Source: Candidatus Enterococcus ferrettii
GTDB lineage: Bacteria; Bacillota; Bacilli; Lactobacillales; Enterococcaceae
Assembly (NCBI RefSeq): GCF_017377655.1
Contig: NZ_JAFREL010000048.1
Coordinates: 1-42,026, forward strand
Length of the DNA: 42,026 nucleotides
Direction: 5' to 3'
Within the stretch, counting starts at the first letter, position 1. The number at the start of each line of letters is the position of its first letter. The position numbers and the translations under genes were made by a program. A model generated the notes under the pieces. The model saw nothing but the letters and a program-made list of their open reading frames with translations. It did no database searches and was not told the DNA's origin. This document shows positions 23,903-32,271 of this stretch, piece after piece.

Positions 23903-25927
23903 TTATTGATAAGTTGACTGTAGATAAGTCAATAATTCTTTAGAAAGCTCAGTAGCTGATTGACCATCAGATCGATTTTCTAAAAATTCCAGAAGCGAAT
24001 AAGCTTGATTTTGAGCATCAAAAGCATACAAAAAACTATTTTCTTGACCTTTCTCATCTTGCTTTTCCTTGATTTCGGCGGTTCCTGTTTTTGCTGCTAA
24101 TGGAATATTTAAGCTCTGTAGACTATTAGCTGTACCATTTGGATCGCTAACAACAGCTTGCAAATCCTGATTGATTGTTTCAACTGTTCCTCCTGAAACA
24201 ACGTCAGGTTTTGTTTTCGTTTCGGTATCTGCTAATAACTTAGGATAAACTAGTGTCCCCTTATTAGGAAATACAGAATAAGTAGCAATTTGTTGAATAG
24301 GATTTAAAAGCAGCTGTCCTTGTCCATAGCCAGTATCAGCCAACAATACCTCTGACCCAAAAGAATCGTCATTAGAAATTTGAGCGGGATCCATTGCAAT
24401 TGGCAAATCTAACTTCTCACCAAAGATAAATTTGTTTAATCCATCTCTAAAAGTCTTTTTACCCATTTGCAAAGTTTCTTGTGCCATGTAAATATTGTCT
24501 GAGTAGACTAAAGCTGTTCGCAGGTTAACAGGCGAAACATCACTTACTCGAGTAACTTGATAACCACCCCAAGAACTATCTTTTTGCCATTTTAATCCAT
24601 TAATTGCCAATTCTTCATTTGGATCAAGTGTACCAGAATCTAAACCGATCGCTGCAGTGACAGTCTTGAATGTAGAACCCGGAGCATAACCAGTAGCAAA
24701 ACGACTCATAAATGGTAAATTTTTATCGTTATTGTACGCATCATAATCTGCCTGACTGATTCCATTGGTCATTTTATTTGGATCAAAGCTTGGTGAGCTG
24801 ACAACTGCCAGCAGGTCGCCTGTTTTAGGAGCGGTTGCTACACTCGAGCCGGGTTGTCCTTGTAAAGAATCATAAGCAAGTTGCTGTGCTTTCAGGTCAA
24901 TGGTTAATTTAACGTTCTCACCATCCGTCTTTTTAACTTCTTGCAGAACTTTCTTTTGTGAATCAGCTTTATCCACAATGGCTAACACTCCACCATCTTG
25001 TCCTCTTAGCTGCTTATCTAAAGCACGTTCTAATCCCGTTCTACCGATTAAACTTTCAGCAGCAAGTGTATCATTTTTTTCTATATCTTCAGCAGTAACT
25101 TTTCCCACATAGCCAATTAGCTGTGCAGCAGCCTCTCCTAAAGGATAAGTTCTACCTGTTGCCTGGTGAACTTCAGCTCCTTCTGGTACATTTTCTGGTA
25201 TTTCGGATACGGTTTTTAGAGGAACAAAGAAGTCGTCTTGGACCCAACCTTGTTCTAAAGCACTGTTAACTGCATCAACCGTACTGCCAATTGACTCAGC
25301 GATTGCTGCAATTTTCTGAGAGCGTTCATTATCACTGCCTAATTGATTTGGAATTACACCGATTTGATAGATCGTACCATTAACGGCTAGACCTTGATCA
25401 TTGCGATCAAGTATTTCACCGCGTGTAGCTGAAGTAGCTTGGTAGCTGATTTTATCTGTAGCAGACATTTCTGGAAAAATCAAATCGGGCTTCCAAATAA
25501 TTTTTTGATTTCCATCTGCCAGTGTCCCTTCGTACTTTTGATTATCTAGTTTGCCAAGACCAGTTGTTAAAGTCAATTTGTAGCTGAAGTTGTAGCCATC
25601 ATTGTTTTTTTTCACTTGAATATCACTGGCTTTAATATTGGAAGCGTTGATGCCGGTAAAAATGTTTTGGTATTTTTCTGCCACGCTATCTTTAGTAAAC
25701 GCGTTATCTTTTATTGAAGATTCAGTCAAATAGTTAGGTATTTCATTGTATTTACCTTTTGAAATCGCAGAGATAAATTTCTTAACCGTCTGCTCTCCCT
25801 CATTTCTCAATTGATTAGCGTGATAAACGGTATATCCGCCAAATCCTGCAATAGTTATCAGGACGATTGCACCTATAATAATTAAAGGCAGTTTGGTACT
25901 TCTTTTGCTTTTTTGGCTTCTTTGCAT
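23903..25927 (-). CDS. pbp5: Low-affinity class B penicillin-binding protein, PBP5-like (subclass B3, PBP2a type)
   Basis: 674 aa against 678 in Enterococcus faecium PBP5, and similar along its whole length. Order: a short cytosolic basic start, one membrane anchor (about 13-35), an NTF2-like MecA_N domain (about 40-155), a linker/dimer domain (about 165-330) and the transpeptidase domain. Active-site motifs are STFK (418-421, acylated Ser418), SDN (476-478) and KTGT (613-616). It cross-links peptidoglycan, and members of this group react slowly with beta-lactams. At the places corresponding to E. faecium M485 and E629, which change in highly ampicillin-resistant PBP5, this protein has Met481 (SDNIYM) and Glu625 (KEKQDE), as in susceptible types. 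Unlike the psr-ftsW-pbp5 context of E. faecium, here it follows blaR1 by 32 bases with no promoter of its own. The symbol is by similarity. Confidence 0.93.
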   Translation of the reverse strand: MQRSQKSKRSTKLPLIIIGAIVLITIAGFGGYTVYHANQLRNEGEQTVKKFISAISKGKYNEIPNYLTESSIKDNAFTKDSVAEKYQNIFTGINASNIKASDIQVKKNNDGYNFSYKLTLTTGLGKLDNQKYEGTLADGNQKIIWKPDLIFPEMSATDKISYQATSATRGEILDRNDQGLAVNGTIYQIGVIPNQLGSDNERSQKIAAIAESIGSTVDAVNSALEQGWVQDDFFVPLKTVSEIPENVPEGAEVHQATGRTYPLGEAAAQLIGYVGKVTAEDIEKNDTLAAESLIGRTGLERALDKQLRGQDGGVLAIVDKADSQKKVLQEVKKTDGENVKLTIDLKAQQLAYDSLQGQPGSSVATAPKTGDLLAVVSSPSFDPNKMTNGISQADYDAYNNDKNLPFMSRFATGYAPGSTFKTVTAAIGLDSGTLDPNEELAINGLKWQKDSSWGGYQVTRVSDVSPVNLRTALVYSDNIYMAQETLQMGKKTFRDGLNKFIFGEKLDLPIAMDPAQISNDDSFGSEVLLADTGYGQGQLLLNPIQQIATYSVFPNKGTLVYPKLLADTETKTKPDVVSGGTVETINQDLQAVVSDPNGTANSLQSLNIPLAAKTGTAEIKEKQDEKGQENSFLYAFDAQNQAYSLLEFLENRSDGQSATELSKELLTYLQSTYQ

Positions 25928-25959
25928 AGACTGTTTGTCCCTTCGTTTAATAATAATAG

Positions 25960-27726
25960 TTAGTAAAGATCTCTTTCACGCAAAATACGCAAGGTTTCCT
26001 TAGCAGCCTCTTGACCAGAAGTATCCTCACCTTGCAAATGACAGGCAAAATAATAGGTTTGATCTTTTGCCTCGATAAACCCGATAAACCAGCCACGACT
26101 TTGTTGATTTTGCCTTCTACCTGTTCCAGTTTTACCATAAAGAGTATAATTCGGACTAGATTCCAGCTTAATTGCGTCCTTTATAAATTGAATTTCTGCT
26201 GTTGAAAAGTTCAATTCATTATTTAAAAGCTTTTTTAGTAGTTGAACCTGTTCAGTAGCGGATATCTTTAAAGAAGATTCCAACCAATAATCGTTTATCG
26301 GTCCCAACAGATTTGAATTACCATAATTGATTGCTGAAAATTCTTTAGCTAATGAAGCTTTACCTAGACGATTATCTAGCAGCTGGAAATACCAATTAGT
26401 CGAATTAGTTAAAGCTTCCTGCAGCCCTTGATCTTTGTTCCAAGCGGCAAAAGGATAAGCTGTCCCGTCCCAGGTTAATTGATTCTGATTTGGTTGAATT
26501 ATGTCGTATTTCAATCCAAACAAACCACTCCATAATTTGTAGGTACTATCTGGAGAAAAGCGTTGATAAGCAGCTTTTTCATTATAGATAGAATATTTTT
26601 CCGCTGTTTCATCATATAAAACCAGGGCATTCTGGCTATTCTTAAAAAAGGATGTATCTGCCAATACTTCAATAGAGGCCTTTTCCTCCAGTAATGAGGC
26701 ATTCTGACTACCTTCACTTTGAGGAATCGCTATAAATGCTGCTCCTGTTATAAGAAGTATCATTAAAATTTGAATGTACCAGTATTTTGTTTTTGCTCGA
26801 TAATCAGCGATAATATGGATTCGCTCTATCAACAATTTTTTGTTGTCAGAAAAAGCGATTAGTTGACTATTATTTTTTTGAACGAAACTGTTCAATAATG
26901 CTTGTCCATAACTAATGATTTCAGTTTCTGATAAACGAGACATGACAAGCTGGTCACAAGCTATTTCACGATCCTTTGCAGCTTTTCCTGCCATCCAATA
27001 AAGTAGTGGATTATACCAAAAAAATATCGTAGACCAGATAAATAAGCATTGCTGATAAAAATCTTTATTTTTGTGGTGTGCCAGTTCATGCATCAGGATG
27101 AGGAATAGATGCTCCTCCGACTTTTTACTACAATACCCATCCGGTAATAAAATCACTGGATGAAACAATCCGCTGGTAGCAGGTGTTAAAATTCTTTTAG
27201 AAGAGATAATACGAACTCTTTTATGGTATTTTAATGCTGCTTGGGCCTTTTCTAAAGAGTGTTGAATCGTACTATTCTGCAGCAGTTGACCTTCTTTTAT
27301 CCAGCTATGTAAGTTGTAAAAAGAAAAAAGAAAAAGAAATCCTTTAATACCTACGCCAATCACCCAAACAAGCACAAAAAGATACATATAATCACTAAAT
27401 GCCGAACTTGCTGACAGGGAATAATCATTCATCCATTCATTTTTCAATGGAGAAAAAGAATCGAGTATCCCTGCATTAGCTTTCTCCATCCAGCTGTTTT
27501 GAAAATAGCTGATAGTGCCTACATTATAATGCAGATATGCTTTAAAATTTGCTAAAGGCTGATAAGGAATAAAAAAGAGAATACTCAAAAAGGGGAAATA
27601 CCAAAAAAAACCTCTCAACCGCGGATTCAACTGCTTTCCAATTACATTTCGCACTAATGCGATCAATAACAAAAATAGACTCATAGATACATTATTAAAC
27701 AAGAATCGTTCAATTAACTGAGTCAT
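25960..27726 (-). CDS. blaR1: BlaR1/MecR1-type beta-lactam sensor-transducer
   Basis: 588 aa, the normal BlaR1 length. The N-terminal half has four membrane helices and an M56 metalloprotease domain with HELAHH (His213, Glu214, His217) and a downstream CDQL zinc-ligand region. After the last helix (about 316-335) comes an extracellular penicillin-sensor domain of the class D beta-lactamase type: FSPDSTYK (Ser394/Lys397), STN (442-444) and KTGT (532-535). In staphylococci, acylation of this serine activates the protease domain, leading to loss of the BlaI/MecI repressor. All motifs needed for this are intact. The gene overlaps blaI by 17 bases and precedes the PBP gene, so sensor, repressor and target form one operon. 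Confidence 0.94.
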   Translation of the reverse strand: MTQLIERFLFNNVSMSLFLLLIALVRNVIGKQLNPRLRGFFWYFPFLSILFFIPYQPLANFKAYLHYNVGTISYFQNSWMEKANAGILDSFSPLKNEWMNDYSLSASSAFSDYMYLFVLVWVIGVGIKGFLFLFSFYNLHSWIKEGQLLQNSTIQHSLEKAQAALKYHKRVRIISSKRILTPATSGLFHPVILLPDGYCSKKSEEHLFLILMHELAHHKNKDFYQQCLFIWSTIFFWYNPLLYWMAGKAAKDREIACDQLVMSRLSETEIISYGQALLNSFVQKNNSQLIAFSDNKKLLIERIHIIADYRAKTKYWYIQILMILLITGAAFIAIPQSEGSQNASLLEEKASIEVLADTSFFKNSQNALVLYDETAEKYSIYNEKAAYQRFSPDSTYKLWSGLFGLKYDIIQPNQNQLTWDGTAYPFAAWNKDQGLQEALTNSTNWYFQLLDNRLGKASLAKEFSAINYGNSNLLGPINDYWLESSLKISATEQVQLLKKLLNNELNFSTAEIQFIKDAIKLESSPNYTLYGKTGTGRRQNQQSRGWFIGFIEAKDQTYYFACHLQGEDTSGQEAAKETLRILRERDLY

Positions 27727-28102
27727 TATGCTTTTTCCTCTCCGTTAATAACGTTTGCAACTTTTCCAGTTCTCTTTGGTCAACTACTTCTTCCTTAACA
27801 AAATTCATAACTAGCTCACTAACTTTACCATCAAAAAATTTTTGTATAAACTTTTTACTCTCTTGCCTTACAAAATAATCTCTTGGAATCAGCGCATTGT
27901 AAATATACATACGACCGGATTTTACATGCGTAATCACTTCTTTCTGCTCTAAGCGCGTCAACAGTGTTCGGATTGTATTAGGGTTCCAACCTTGTGACTG
28001 CTCCAAGAGCTGATTAATTTCCTTTGAACTGATAGTTCCATGATCCCAAACAACTTCCATCACCTTTAGTTCAGATTCAGTGATATTAATCTCCATGTTC
28101 AT
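27710..28102 (-). CDS. blaI: BlaI/MecI-family repressor
   Basis: 130 aa. The N-terminal winged helix is typical (ITESELKVMEVVWDHGTISS, then WNPNTIRTLLTRLEQKEVI, about residues 7-57), followed by KSGRMYIYNALIPRDYF. The C-terminal dimer domain contains ELVMNFVKEE, with an Asn100-Phe101 bond exactly where MecI and BlaI are cut on induction (N101-F102). AAGGAG lies four bases before the ATG. A perfect dyad with TACA/TGTA cores covers the promoter -10, so the protein should repress its own operon, including blaR1 and the PBP gene. Confidence 0.94.
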   Translation of the reverse strand: MNMEINITESELKVMEVVWDHGTISSKEINQLLEQSQGWNPNTIRTLLTRLEQKEVITHVKSGRMYIYNALIPRDYFVRQESKKFIQKFFDGKVSELVMNFVKEEVVDQRELEKLQTLLTERKKHNDSVN

Positions 28103-28116
28103 TTTACTCCTTAAAT

Positions 28117-28140
28117 TTTAAACTACAAGTGTAGTTTAAA
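28117..28140. promoter_or_regulatory. BlaI operator (perfect 24-base dyad)
   Basis: TTTAAACTACA and TGTAGTTTAAA are exact reverse complements with a 2-base centre. The TACA/TGTA half-sites match the core of known bla and mec operators. It covers the -10 box and likely transcription start of blaI. Confidence 0.85.
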
Positions 28141-28161
28141 CGAGTTCAGTCATCCTGTCAA
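28133..28161 (-). promoter_or_regulatory. Promoter of the blaI-blaR1-PBP operon
   Basis: On the minus strand, TTGACA (28161-28156, consensus), a 17-base spacer and TAAACT (28138-28133). The -10 lies inside the operator dyad, so bound BlaI would block RNA polymerase. A near-consensus promoter under tight repression fits strong induction. Confidence 0.8.
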
Positions 28162-28171
28162 AATAATTAAG

Positions 28172-28220
28172 AAAATAGATACCTGTCTTCAGCAAAAGCG
28201 AAAAAACAGATATCTATTTT
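28172..28220 (-). terminator. Terminator of the ABC exporter operon
   Basis: AAATAGATA-CTGT and ACAG-TATCTATTT pair with one mismatch around an A/T-rich loop. It lies just past the stop at 28226 and 11 bases upstream of the blaI promoter, insulating the two units. Confidence 0.75.
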
Positions 28221-28225
28221 TTTAA

Positions 28226-28855
28226 CTATACACTATTTCTTTGATATGTAGTCAGCAGTACGCTGCTAACTATCAAAAACAGTCCTACTAAAAATAGCAA
28301 AATTTTAGATTCCCAGTCATTTTCAGCTAATGTAAACAAATAAAATGGACCTAAATATTTTTGATTACTAAACATATTCATGACATAGTACATAACAGCA
28401 ATCATAGTACTAGGAATAATATGATGAAAAAAAGTGTAGCTTATACTTAGTAAACCACCTAAAAAAAATACGGTTGCAAATTCAGCGAAAAAAAATACTT
28501 GGAAGTTAAACTGAGAGTGATTAAATTTAAGTGTACCAAGAAATAGTGCCAATGCAATTAAACCCATACATAGGATTTGTCCTAAACGTATTAACAGCAA
28601 AATCATATAAGAGGTTTGTTTAGCTCGAACCACTGCTACTATTTCCTTTTGAGTATCCGGTAAATAAAGGGGAATGAAGAGGAATATCCCTATAATTGTA
28701 AATACTCGTTCTACTATGAATGCAGTTTGTGCACTTTCTAAATATTCCGCCCCGAATAAAAAAGGAAAAAGGAGTAGAAAAATTATTGTTACCAAGACAA
28801 AAGGCATATAGTGAAAGCGAAAAAAATAAAGGTTCAGCTTATTGATCTTTTCCAA
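28226..28855 (-). CDS. Integral membrane protein of an ABC-2-type exporter
   Basis: 209 aa from a TTG at 28855, with AAGGAGGGG six bases upstream. It has about six hydrophobic segments (for example YMPFVLVTIIFLLLFPFLF, VFTIIGIFLFIPLYL and ILLFLVGLFLIVSSVLL) and no large soluble domain. It overlaps the preceding permease gene by 17 bases, so it is almost certainly the second membrane subunit or an accessory subunit of the same transporter. The substrate is unknown. Confidence 0.75.
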   Translation of the reverse strand: MEKINKLNLYFFRFHYMPFVLVTIIFLLLFPFLFGAEYLESAQTAFIVERVFTIIGIFLFIPLYLPDTQKEIVAVVRAKQTSYMILLLIRLGQILCMGLIALALFLGTLKFNHSQFNFQVFFFAEFATVFFLGGLLSISYTFFHHIIPSTMIAVMYYVMNMFSNQKYLGPFYLFTLAENDWESKILLFLVGLFLIVSSVLLTTYQRNSV

Positions 28856-30032
28856 ATAAAGCCCCTCCTTTTCGCCTGTAATCTGCTAATAGTACTGTCA
28901 GAAGGCAGCAAATAATCCCCACCACGCTCCAAAAAATTCGATTAGCAATAAGCTCAGGCAGCATTTGATTAAACAACTCCCTTTGACCGACCTCATTGAA
29001 ACGAGGAATTAAGTTCCAACCCGCACTGCCGGTGATTGATCCGCCATTCATAAATAAGTTTGCTAACCAAAATAGTAACTGAGCTAAGATGGCAACAATC
29101 CCACCTGCTAATTCAGTTAATAAGAAACCAATACCAACAACCGCTAAAATAGTGGGTATCAGCCAACCTAAAACGTATTGATAAAACAATAAAAGATTTC
29201 CTTGCGCGTGTAAATTCTTAGCCATTGTTAAAGATTGCATACCAGGCATCAAAACGAAGAGTAGCATTGGTACTACTAACAAAAGTATGCAGCTAAAGTA
29301 GCGGCTTATAATCAGTTTAGCTGTCGAAGTTTGCTTAGTAAAAATCACCTGCTGAGCTTGAGCACGTTTATCTCGCACTATCACAGTGGCTGCCAGAAAG
29401 ACTGGAACTAGTGCTAAAATAATACCAAAATAATCACACACCATTCGGGCATATGCACCACTTACTTGATCTTCCTCAATGATTTTTTGAAAGTCTTTAT
29501 GAGCTTGTTGGTAAGTCTTTGGTTCTACAGCTTTCGATTTGTAGCGTTTTTCTTCGAAATTGGAACCTTTTCCTATTATTTTTTCGGTTTTGTGCATATT
29601 TTGCTGAAACTCCTTGTAGCTATAACCTTTCTTTACTGGAAAACTAAAGACCGTTTGACTATTCGAAGTTATTGACTCTTGATACTTTTTGGTTAATTCA
29701 TCAATAGACATTCCGCTAGCCGAAGTTAAGATTTTTTCAATTTCCTTTTGCTGATTGTTCGACAAGCGTACAGATTTTAGAAAACCTAACGGGTAAGTTG
29801 CATAGCTATTGTTAATATACTCTGGAAAAAGCTGTTGATAGGTTGACTCTTGAATTTTCTTTGGATCTTTAGTGGGTTGTAAACCGTACTCCTCTTCGTT
29901 AGGCTTTGGCTCTTTGATCATTGTCAAGTCACCGCCAATTTGCGAAAAGGCAAATAAGCCAATTAGTAGAATTACTACCCAAAAAGTCATGCTTTTTAAC
30001 GTTATTTTCATTTCTTTGATTACCAAGCTCAT
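28839..30032 (-). CDS. ABC-2-type transporter permease
   Basis: 397 aa. One membrane helix at the N-terminus (SMTFWVVILLIGLFAFSQIGG, about 14-34) is followed by a large outside domain (about 35-195) rich in Lys and Gln, then five C-terminal helices (about 200-390). This is the layout of ABC-2/NatB-like exporter permeases with a big extracytoplasmic loop between helices 1 and 2. Its ATG overlaps the ATPase gene stop (ATGA), so translation is coupled. A nearby two-component system suggests a response to an envelope-active compound, but loop and substrate cannot be matched to a known transporter by eye. Confidence 0.82.
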   Translation of the reverse strand: MSLVIKEMKITLKSMTFWVVILLIGLFAFSQIGGDLTMIKEPKPNEEEYGLQPTKDPKKIQESTYQQLFPEYINNSYATYPLGFLKSVRLSNNQQKEIEKILTSASGMSIDELTKKYQESITSNSQTVFSFPVKKGYSYKEFQQNMHKTEKIIGKGSNFEEKRYKSKAVEPKTYQQAHKDFQKIIEEDQVSGAYARMVCDYFGIILALVPVFLAATVIVRDKRAQAQQVIFTKQTSTAKLIISRYFSCILLLVVPMLLFVLMPGMQSLTMAKNLHAQGNLLLFYQYVLGWLIPTILAVVGIGFLLTELAGGIVAILAQLLFWLANLFMNGGSITGSAGWNLIPRFNEVGQRELFNQMLPELIANRIFWSVVGIICCLLTVLLADYRRKGGALFGKDQ

Positions 30033-30916
30033 GAGTGATCACCTACCTGTTCAGATAGACAATACAGATAAGCATCCTCCAGAGTAGGCTGAACCTGACG
30101 AACTAATGGGTGTTCCATGATTAAAGAGCCTATTTTACCAATGAAACGAATGCGGGTATTTGCACCATCAGGATGAAGGCTGATAACTTCCACTTGTTTT
30201 TTCATGGATGCTAATTCAGTCCGCGGTAGATCTATCTCGTAGATATTGCCTTCCGCTTCATCTAACAATTCATTGACTTTACCAGCGAAGATAATCCGGC
30301 CTTCATCTAGGATAGCCAATTGCTCCGCCACTGCTTCGATATCCCCAGCGATGTGGGTAGATAATAAAACAATTTTATTTTCACTGATTTCACTTAGCAA
30401 ATTCCGAAAACGTAATCGTTCTTCCGGGTCTAAGCCAGCGGTTGGTTCATCAACAATTAAAATTTGGGGGTCATTTAACAAAGCTTGAGCAATTCCTAAA
30501 CGCCGCCTCATTCCCCCTGACATCGCCTTGACTTTGTTTTTTTGATAGGCTGACAAATTTACCTGCTCAAGCAAATTTAAAATTTGTTTTTTTCGTTCTC
30601 CTTTTTTGATATCTGACAATACTGCTAAATAATCCATCGCATCATAGACAGTCATGTTGCCATACATTGAAAAGTCCTGTGGCAAGTAACCAACGATCCC
30701 TCGAATTTCTTTGCGTCGTTCGACAGAGATATCAGCCATGCGTACAATCCCTGCTTTAACCGGCAATAAAGTGACCAAGGTTTTCATTAAAGTCGATTTC
30801 CCAGCACCATTTCGTCCTAATAATCCATACATCCCGGTTTCTATTTCTAAGTTAATGTCATGTAAAACTTGTTTCTTGCCATAAAATTGATTCAAATTCT
30901 TAATAATAATTTCCAT
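30029..30916 (-). CDS. ABC transporter ATP-binding protein
   Basis: 295 aa from the ATG at 30916 with GGAGGAG six bases upstream; an ATG six codons earlier overlaps that ribosome site. Walker A is GLLGRNGAGKSTLMKTL (about 35-51), the Q-loop GYLPQDFSMYGNMTV, signature MSGGMRRRLGIAQAL (about 130-144), Walker B ILIVDEPTAGLDPEER and the H-loop LLSTHIAGDIEAVAEQL. The C-terminal 80 residues are the extension seen in drug and antimicrobial-peptide exporters. It energises the two membrane proteins encoded immediately downstream. The unit lies after the sensor kinase gene, separated by a long hairpin. Confidence 0.9.
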   Translation of the reverse strand: MEIIIKNLNQFYGKKQVLHDINLEIETGMYGLLGRNGAGKSTLMKTLVTLLPVKAGIVRMADISVERRKEIRGIVGYLPQDFSMYGNMTVYDAMDYLAVLSDIKKGERKKQILNLLEQVNLSAYQKNKVKAMSGGMRRRLGIAQALLNDPQILIVDEPTAGLDPEERLRFRNLLSEISENKIVLLSTHIAGDIEAVAEQLAILDEGRIIFAGKVNELLDEAEGNIYEIDLPRTELASMKKQVEVISLHPDGANTRIRFIGKIGSLIMEHPLVRQVQPTLEDAYLYCLSEQVGDHS

Positions 30917-30998
30917 CTGATCTCCTCCATTCATTAACAGTTTACTAAGGAAATATCTATATTTTCTCTACATAATATGAGGAATTGGATCAAAATAG

Positions 30999-31068
30999 CC
31001 GAACTATTTTCGTTTTGCTTCTGACAAGCATAAATGGAAAACACAGAAGAAAACCTAAATTAGTTCGG
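30999..31068 (-). repeat. Long imperfect hairpin between the kinase and ABC genes
   Basis: Two 25-base arms (30999-31023 and 31044-31068) match at 21 of 25 positions as inverted repeats, with ends CCGAACTA/TAGTTCGG. On the minus strand CTATTTTG follows. It may terminate the two-component operon about 40 bases after its stop or act as a leader for the ABC genes. Its outer sequence resembles the hairpin at 19464-19526. The rest of 30917-31110 shows no gene. Confidence 0.65.
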
Positions 31069-31110
31069 ATACTTTATTATTGGAAGATGACTGAATGGCA
31101 CAACACTTGT

Positions 31111-32271
31111 TTACCTCATATTCAACTGAAAAACAGCAGAGACGATGGCGCCGTTTTCTGCGCCATTAGCCAATTTAAGAACGCCGCCGTGTTTTTCTGT
31201 TAAACTGCTGGCAATAGTTAAACCTAAGCCAAAATGATTTTCTTTACTCTTGGAAAAATATGGGAGCGTGGCACTGGTTAATTCTCCTTTAGAAAAACCG
31301 TTCCCATCATCTTTTACAAATAGGAAAATATAAGGATTTTGGTACTCAAGTGTAACTTCAATACATTGCTTTTTATATCTCATCGCATTTGTTAGAAGAT
31401 TTTCGAAAACCTCCATAATTAGATACAGATCATAAGCTGCTAGTACAGAAAAATTGCCGCTAAGACGAAGAGCAGAGTCTTCTAAACCAAATGTTTTTAA
31501 TAAGTCTCTGATGTTTTCCACTAAATCAGATAAAGAATTTCTGCTCATATGTACTTCAAAATCATCAATTTTTTGGATCGATTTCATAGTTGCCGAAAAT
31601 GCGTCGAGGCGCTGAATATTCGACTGAATTTTACCTAAGGATTTATATAACAAATCATCAGCCATTTGCCCGGTCGGATAATAGGTCTCGATTAATTCTA
31701 CATTATTTTGAATTACGGTCAATGGGGTACGCAAATCATGAGAGAAAGCTGCATTGATTTTCTTTTGTTCTATATGAAGTTGATGAATTTGCTCCTGACT
31801 ATCCTTCAACTGGATGCGCATTTCGTTGATCTGTTCTGTCAGCGACTGGAATTCATCTTTATTGATAGCATAAATCGGATGTCCGAAATCTCCTGACTTT
31901 ATTTGTTCAACACCATCAGAAATAGCAATTATTGGTTGCATTACCTGATTCTCTACGAAAAAAGCAGATGCTAGTCTACAATACAATACTAAATAACCAA
32001 CTAAACTACCCCAACGAACAAATTCAAACCGTTGAATCACTATATTTTGCTTTAGAACAGTAAGAGGTGGCTGCCAGGTTAAATATTCCCAAGTACTTAG
32101 CCGTTGCTGATCCATAATTATTAAACGTTCCCAACTAACAATTAAGCTAACTGTGAATACCCATGCAAGCAATACTAAAATAAGCCCAATTGTCATTATC
32201 ATAAAGAGACTACCCTTTAAGCCAAATGCTCCTATTTTTAATTTGTCTAGCTGATCTTCTAACCAATCCAT
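31111..32271 (-). CDS. Sensor histidine kinase
   Basis: 386 aa from the ATG at 32271, inside the end of the response-regulator gene with GGGG just upstream. Two membrane helices (about 15-45 and 88-110) flank a short outside loop of roughly 45 residues. A HAMP-like linker (PIIAISDGVEQIKSGDFG) follows, then the phospho-acceptor FSHDLRTPLTVIQNN, the N box FENLLTNAMRY, G1 DDGNGF and G2 HFGLGLTIA. The small outside domain is unlike the intramembrane-sensing BceS type but is compatible with direct peptide or envelope-stress sensing. It pairs with the regulator at 32259-32933. Confidence 0.9.
   Translation of the reverse strand: MDWLEDQLDKLKIGAFGLKGSLFMIMTIGLILVLLAWVFTVSLIVSWERLIIMDQQRLSTWEYLTWQPPLTVLKQNIVIQRFEFVRWGSLVGYLVLYCRLASAFFVENQVMQPIIAISDGVEQIKSGDFGHPIYAINKDEFQSLTEQINEMRIQLKDSQEQIHQLHIEQKKINAAFSHDLRTPLTVIQNNVELIETYYPTGQMADDLLYKSLGKIQSNIQRLDAFSATMKSIQKIDDFEVHMSRNSLSDLVENIRDLLKTFGLEDSALRLSGNFSVLAAYDLYLIMEVFENLLTNAMRYKKQCIEVTLEYQNPYIFLFVKDDGNGFSKGELTSATLPYFSKSKENHFGLGLTIASSLTEKHGGVLKLANGAENGAIVSAVFQLNMR

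Noticed and set aside
23903..28102. True staphylococcal mecA/mecR1/mecI cassette acquired by transfer
   Set aside because: The PBP is far closer to enterococcal PBP5 than to PBP2a, there is no ccr recombinase or attachment site, and base composition is like the neighbours. Only the arrangement is mec-like.
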